The position numbers and the translations under genes were made by a program. Shown one piece after another: positions 14,051 to 16,317 of a DNA stretch of 16,317 nucleotides; positions within the stretch are counted from its first letter, which is position 1; every line of letters begins with the position of its first letter. The notes beneath the pieces are model-generated. The model was not told where the DNA came from. It saw nothing but the letters and a program-made list of their open reading frames with translations, and made no database searches. The stretch comes from Desulfuromonadales bacterium. Its GTDB lineage: Bacteria > Desulfobacterota > Desulfuromonadia > Geobacterales > Pseudopelobacteraceae. The stretch lies in NCBI GenBank assembly GCA_015688915.1, contig JAATGX010000092.1:1-16317 (forward strand). The letters are read 5' to 3'.

Positions 14051-14488
14051 TCAGGCGATAGCGGCGACCTCATGCTCGGCCAGGGCGGCAATCTCCTCGT
14101 AGATCGCGATCATGACCCCCGACTCGCTCCATTTGGCGGCTATCTGCTTCAACAGCGTAACACCGTTGACAATGGTTCCTGACAGGATGAAGATGCCCGA
14201 CAAGCGAGTGTCCTCATCATGCAACAGCCAGCAACTGAAGATCGCCACCACCAGCATGGTTGCAAAAAAAGCCATCTCCCGGCCACGGAACGGGTTTTCC
14301 AAAACCCGTGTCAGGTCGATATAGTAGCGGGTCAGCCCCTCTGCGTGACGCATGAAATCCACAAGATCCTCTCCCGCATATTTCAGGTGGGCATAGCTGA
14401 TGAAGCGCGCTCTGGCGCGTTCCCTGCCGGCGGTCATGCGTTCGCTGACATATCGTTCAATGGCTTCGTCGATAATTTCGGTGTTCAT
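14051..14488 (-). CDS. two-helix membrane protein of unknown function
   Basis: The 145-residue protein starts at ATG 14488, which has a good GGGAGG site nine bases upstream. The N-terminal 65 residues are charged and helical, rich in Arg and Glu (SERMTAGRERARARF) with several tyrosines. Two hydrophobic segments at about 72-89 and 97-115, joined by a short acidic turn (HDEDTR), should form a membrane hairpin. The C-terminal 30 residues form an amphipathic, Ala/Glu-rich tail. There is no signal peptide and no catalytic motif I can recognise. It is followed by the methyltransferase gene on the same strand, possibly as a two-gene unit. No family is assigned. Confidence 0.75.
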   Translation of the reverse strand: MNTEIIDEAIERYVSERMTAGRERARARFISYAHLKYAGEDLVDFMRHAEGLTRYYIDLTRVLENPFRGREMAFFATMLVVAIFSCWLLHDEDTRLSGIFILSGTIVNGVTLLKQIAAKWSESGVMIAIYEEIAALAEHEVAAIA

Positions 14489-14675
14489 TTATTTCTTCCT
14501 CCCGGACCTGATTGCTTGCCTCAGGAAATGACATACATAAAGTATGCCGTGTTATCCGCAATGCGCAACCGGCCGCAAAAGGAGGCTGAACAGCGGTCCG
14601 AAGGGGCAGGGCGGGCGTGTCGGTGTGGCGCTGAAGCTGCACGGAGTGGCGGTGTGGACACAAACTATGCGAGAT

Positions 14676-14692
14676 TGTCAAAAATTTGGACA
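14676..14692. promoter_or_regulatory. near-perfect 17-base palindrome, possible operator
   Basis: TGTCA-AAAATTT-GGACA is symmetric at seven of eight pairs about a central A. It lies about 80 bases upstream of the possible queC -35 and about 190 bases from the divergent gene. The size and form suit a dimeric repressor site, but no regulator gene is adjacent. A partial echo, GTGTGGACAC, lies at 14652-14661. Confidence 0.35.
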
Positions 14693-14769
14693 GAACGGGT
14701 TCTGATGGAGGGGAATGTCGTCATGGGGCGGTGCCGATGGCAGCTTTTTGCGGGGGGATATTTTTAGGA

Positions 14770-14797
14770 TTTACCGCCGCGATAATTCTGCTACTAT
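14770..14797 (+). promoter_or_regulatory. possible queC promoter
   Basis: TTTACC (14770-14775, 4 of 6) and TACTAT (14792-14797, 4 of 6) are separated by 16 bases; the start would be near 14804, giving a leader of about 39 bases before ATG 14843. The match is modest. Confidence 0.4.
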
Positions 14798-14842
14798 CTG
14801 CATCGGTTGATTATCAAAACATCACCATTCGAGGAACGATAC

Positions 14843-15529
14843 ATGGAACGAAAAGCGGTGATCCTTTACAGTGGTGGTCTGGATTCGACCACCTGCCTGG
14901 CGATTGCGCAGTCCGAAGGTTTCACGCCGTATGCCGTCAGCTTTGCCTATGGTCAGCGGCACAGCCATGAACTGGAGGTGGCCAGGGCCAATGCCAAACG
15001 CCTGGGTGCGGTGGAGCACCTGGTGGTGGATTTCGACCTGCGCCTGATGGGTGGCAGCGCCCTGACCGCCGATATCGCCGTGCCCAAGGAGGGGGTTGGC
15101 GATGCCATCCCGGTGACCTACGTCCCGGCCCGCAACACCATTTTCCTTTCCTTTGCCCTGGGGTGGGCCGAGGTCCTGGGTGCCTTTGACATCTACATCG
15201 GCGTCAATGCCCTGGACTATTCCGGCTATCCCGATTGCCGGCCCGAGTATGTGGCCGCCTACGAGGCCATGGCCAACCTCGCAACCAAGGCCGGGGTCGA
15301 GGGTACGGGCCGCTTCCGCATTCACACCCCGCTGATCGACCTGAGCAAGGCCGACATCATCCGGCGCGGCACCGCCCTGGGGGTGGACTACGGCCTGACC
15401 CACTCCTGCTACGATCCATCTCCCGAGGGGGTATCCTGCGGTAGCTGCGATTCTTGCCGCCTGCGGCTGAAGGGGTTTGCCGAGGCCGGGCTCACCGACC
15501 CGTTGCCGTATTCCAAGCAGCCGTTCTGA
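14843..15529 (+). CDS. queC: 7-cyano-7-deazaguanine synthase
   Basis: The 228-residue QueC converts 7-carboxy-7-deazaguanine to preQ0 with ammonia and ATP, in the pathway to queuosine in tRNA. Visible: the PP-loop ATP-pyrophosphatase motif SGGLDST (10-16), FAYGQRHSHELE (34-45), VPARN (94-98), GVNALDYSGYPDCRPEY (120-136), and the zinc-binding cysteines C189, C199, C202 and C205 (C-x9-C-x2-C-x2-C). Full family length. Start: ATG 14843 has GAGGA eight bases upstream and leads directly into the first beta strand; a frame from 14807 adds 12 residues with no ribosome site. Other queuosine genes (queD, queE, queF) are not in the window. It ends at a shared terminator. Confidence 0.96.
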   Translation: MERKAVILYSGGLDSTTCLAIAQSEGFTPYAVSFAYGQRHSHELEVARANAKRLGAVEHLVVDFDLRLMGGSALTADIAVPKEGVGDAIPVTYVPARNTIFLSFALGWAEVLGAFDIYIGVNALDYSGYPDCRPEYVAAYEAMANLATKAGVEGTGRFRIHTPLIDLSKADIIRRGTALGVDYGLTHSCYDPSPEGVSCGSCDSCRLRLKGFAEAGLTDPLPYSKQPF

Positions 15530-15551
15530 ACCTTGAACAAAATCAGAATAC

Positions 15552-15583
15552 AAAAAGGCGCGCCCCGACGGACGCGCCTTTTT
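15552..15583. terminator. bidirectional terminator between queC and pta
   Basis: An 11-bp perfect stem AAAAAGGCGCG/CGCGCCTTTTT (15552-15562 with 15573-15583) encloses a 10-base loop. The T-run on either strand lets it end both queC (plus) and pta (minus); the two stop codons lie 23 and 22 bases from its edges. Confidence 0.92.
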
Positions 15584-15604
15584 ACTTTTGCCCCTGCCTC
15601 TTTT

Positions 15605-16317
15605 TTACCCTTGGGCGGCCTGCACCGCGGTGATGGCGGCGACGTTGACGATGTCGTCCACGGAGCAGCCGCGGGAAAGGTCGTTCACCGGCTTGGCCAG
15701 ACCCTGGATGATCGGGCCGACCGCCTCGGCACCGGCCACCCGCTCCACCAGCTTGTAGGCGATGTTGCCGGCATCCAGGTCAGGGAAGATCAGCACGTTG
15801 GCCTTGCCGGCCACGGAACTGCCGGGCGCCTTCTTCTCTCCCACCTTGGGGAGCAGGGCCGCGTCGGCCTGTAATTCGCCGTCGATCTGCATGTCCGGTT
15901 TGATCTGCCGGGCGATCTCCAGGGCCTTCAGCACCTTGTCGCAGTCGGCATGGCTGGCGCTTCCCTTGGTGGAAAACGAGAGCAGGGCCACACGGGCATC
16001 CACGTCCAGGAAGGCCTTGCAGTTGCCGGCCGTGGCCACGGCGATCTCGGCCAGTGCCTGGGCATCCGGGTTGGGGTTGACGGCGCAGTCGGCGAACAGG
16101 ATGATGCCGTTCTCGCCGAAGTTCGGGGTCTTGGTGACCATCAGGAAGAAGGAGGAAACGGTCTTGATCCCCGCAGCCGGGCCAACGGTCTGGAAGGCGG
16201 CCTTGAGCACATTGCCGGTGGTGCCGGTGGCGCCCGCCACCTCGCCGCCCGCATCGTTGCTCCGCACCATCATGCCGGCGTAATACAGGTTGTCGTCGGC
16301 GGTGAGGAGCTTGCGGG
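15605..16317 (-). CDS. pta: phosphate acetyltransferase, C-terminal part (runs off the window)
   Basis: The frame is open to the right edge, so the N-terminus is missing; about 236 residues are visible out of the roughly 330 usual for the short Pta type. Pta interconverts acetyl-CoA and acetyl phosphate, normally with acetate kinase, in the cytoplasm. PTA_PTB family features seen: DDNLYYAGMMVR with GGEVAGATGTT soon after, FFLMV, ILFADCAVNPNPDAQALAEIA, ARVALLSFSTKGSA, DGELQADAALLPKV, KANVLIFPDLDAGNIAYKL, and GPIIQGLAKPVNDLSRGCS, which carries the conserved arginine of the acetyl-transfer site. It ends at TAA 15605-15607, 21 bases from the shared terminator. The ATG at 16273 is internal, not a start. 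Confidence 0.94.
   Translation of the reverse strand, partial: RKLLTADDNLYYAGMMVRSNDAGGEVAGATGTTGNVLKAAFQTVGPAAGIKTVSSFFLMVTKTPNFGENGIILFADCAVNPNPDAQALAEIAVATAGNCKAFLDVDARVALLSFSTKGSASHADCDKVLKALEIARQIKPDMQIDGELQADAALLPKVGEKKAPGSSVAGKANVLIFPDLDAGNIAYKLVERVAGAEAVGPIIQGLAKPVNDLSRGCSVDDIVNVAAITAVQAAQG

Larger units (their letters stand above)
14489..14842. other. 354-base divergent intergenic region
   Basis: This is the spacer between the divergently transcribed membrane-protein gene and queC. It holds the ribosome site of the minus-strand gene, a short inverted repeat CATAC/GTATG around 14533-14547, a near-palindrome at 14676-14692 and a possible queC promoter. Frames that cross it on either strand are in the wrong frame relative to the flanking genes and lack ribosome sites. 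I see no clear promoter for the minus-strand gene, no RNA gene and no recognisable preQ1 riboswitch. Confidence 0.6.

Noticed and set aside
14457..14681. Minus-strand 74-codon frame upstream of the membrane-protein gene
   Set aside because: It overlaps the start of the 145-residue gene in another frame, is histidine/arginine-rich without a domain, and has no ribosome site.
14761..14842. preQ1 riboswitch upstream of queC
   Set aside because: I looked for the compact preQ1 hairpin with a downstream A-rich tail near the ribosome site and saw no convincing stem or pseudoknot; only a modest promoter candidate is present.
14686..14970. Plus-strand frame with a hydrophobic stretch just before and overlapping queC
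   Set aside because: It runs into queC in another frame, has no ribosome site, and the hydrophobic part comes from an AT-rich promoter region.

Overview
The window is GC-rich bacterial chromosome, apart from an AT-rich scrap at the extreme left. Gene content and protein style (argS beside a SPOR protein and an FtsB-like protein, a DUF4139 protein, AmiC-type amidase, MutS, a stand-alone Hpt protein, QueC, Pta) suggest a delta-proteobacterium of the Geobacter/Desulfuromonadales kind. That placement is inferred from recognised protein style, not from a search.

Left edge (1-407): the last 40 codons of an IS1595-like transposase and its terminal repeat are followed by a 23-base remnant of a glycine tRNA 3' end, a second copy of the IS terminal motif, and then a complete small transcription unit on the minus strand for initiator tRNA-fMet (near-consensus promoter, 77-nt gene with encoded CCA, rho-independent terminator). 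This tRNA carries a C30-C40 mismatch in the middle of the three G-C anticodon-stem pairs that define initiators. It is the most surprising single base in the window.

Main block (408-12396, all minus strand). In transcription order: mutS; the Tat-type cell-wall amidase; a periplasmic DUF4139 protein; rsmI; ugd and a UDP-glucuronate decarboxylase (together UDP-glucose to UDP-xylose); an FtsB/DivIC-like protein; a 56-aa four-cysteine protein not described by any longer reading frame; argS; and a membrane-anchored SPOR protein. Genes from ugd down to the SPOR gene are spaced by -4 to +18 bases and look like one operon. mutS and the amidase each have their own recognisable sigma-70-type promoter. 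Septal peptidoglycan splitting and binding (amidase, FtsB-like, SPOR) recurs through the block, mixed with translation (argS, rsmI) and nucleotide-sugar genes.

Right block (12397-16317): an orphan Hpt phosphotransfer protein is divergent from mutS and overlaps convergently by 10 bases with a class I SAM methyltransferase of unknown substrate. Next come a two-helix membrane protein of unknown function (minus), a roughly 350-base gap containing a near-perfect 17-base palindrome and a possible queC promoter, then queC (plus), a bidirectional terminator, and the C-terminal two-thirds of pta (minus), which runs off the right edge.

No CRISPR array, prophage or defence island is visible. Most of the window is ordinary housekeeping. 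The unusual signals are the tRNA-fMet, the mosaic left edge, the tiny cysteine protein, the promoter bracketed by an inverted repeat, and the two unassigned proteins.
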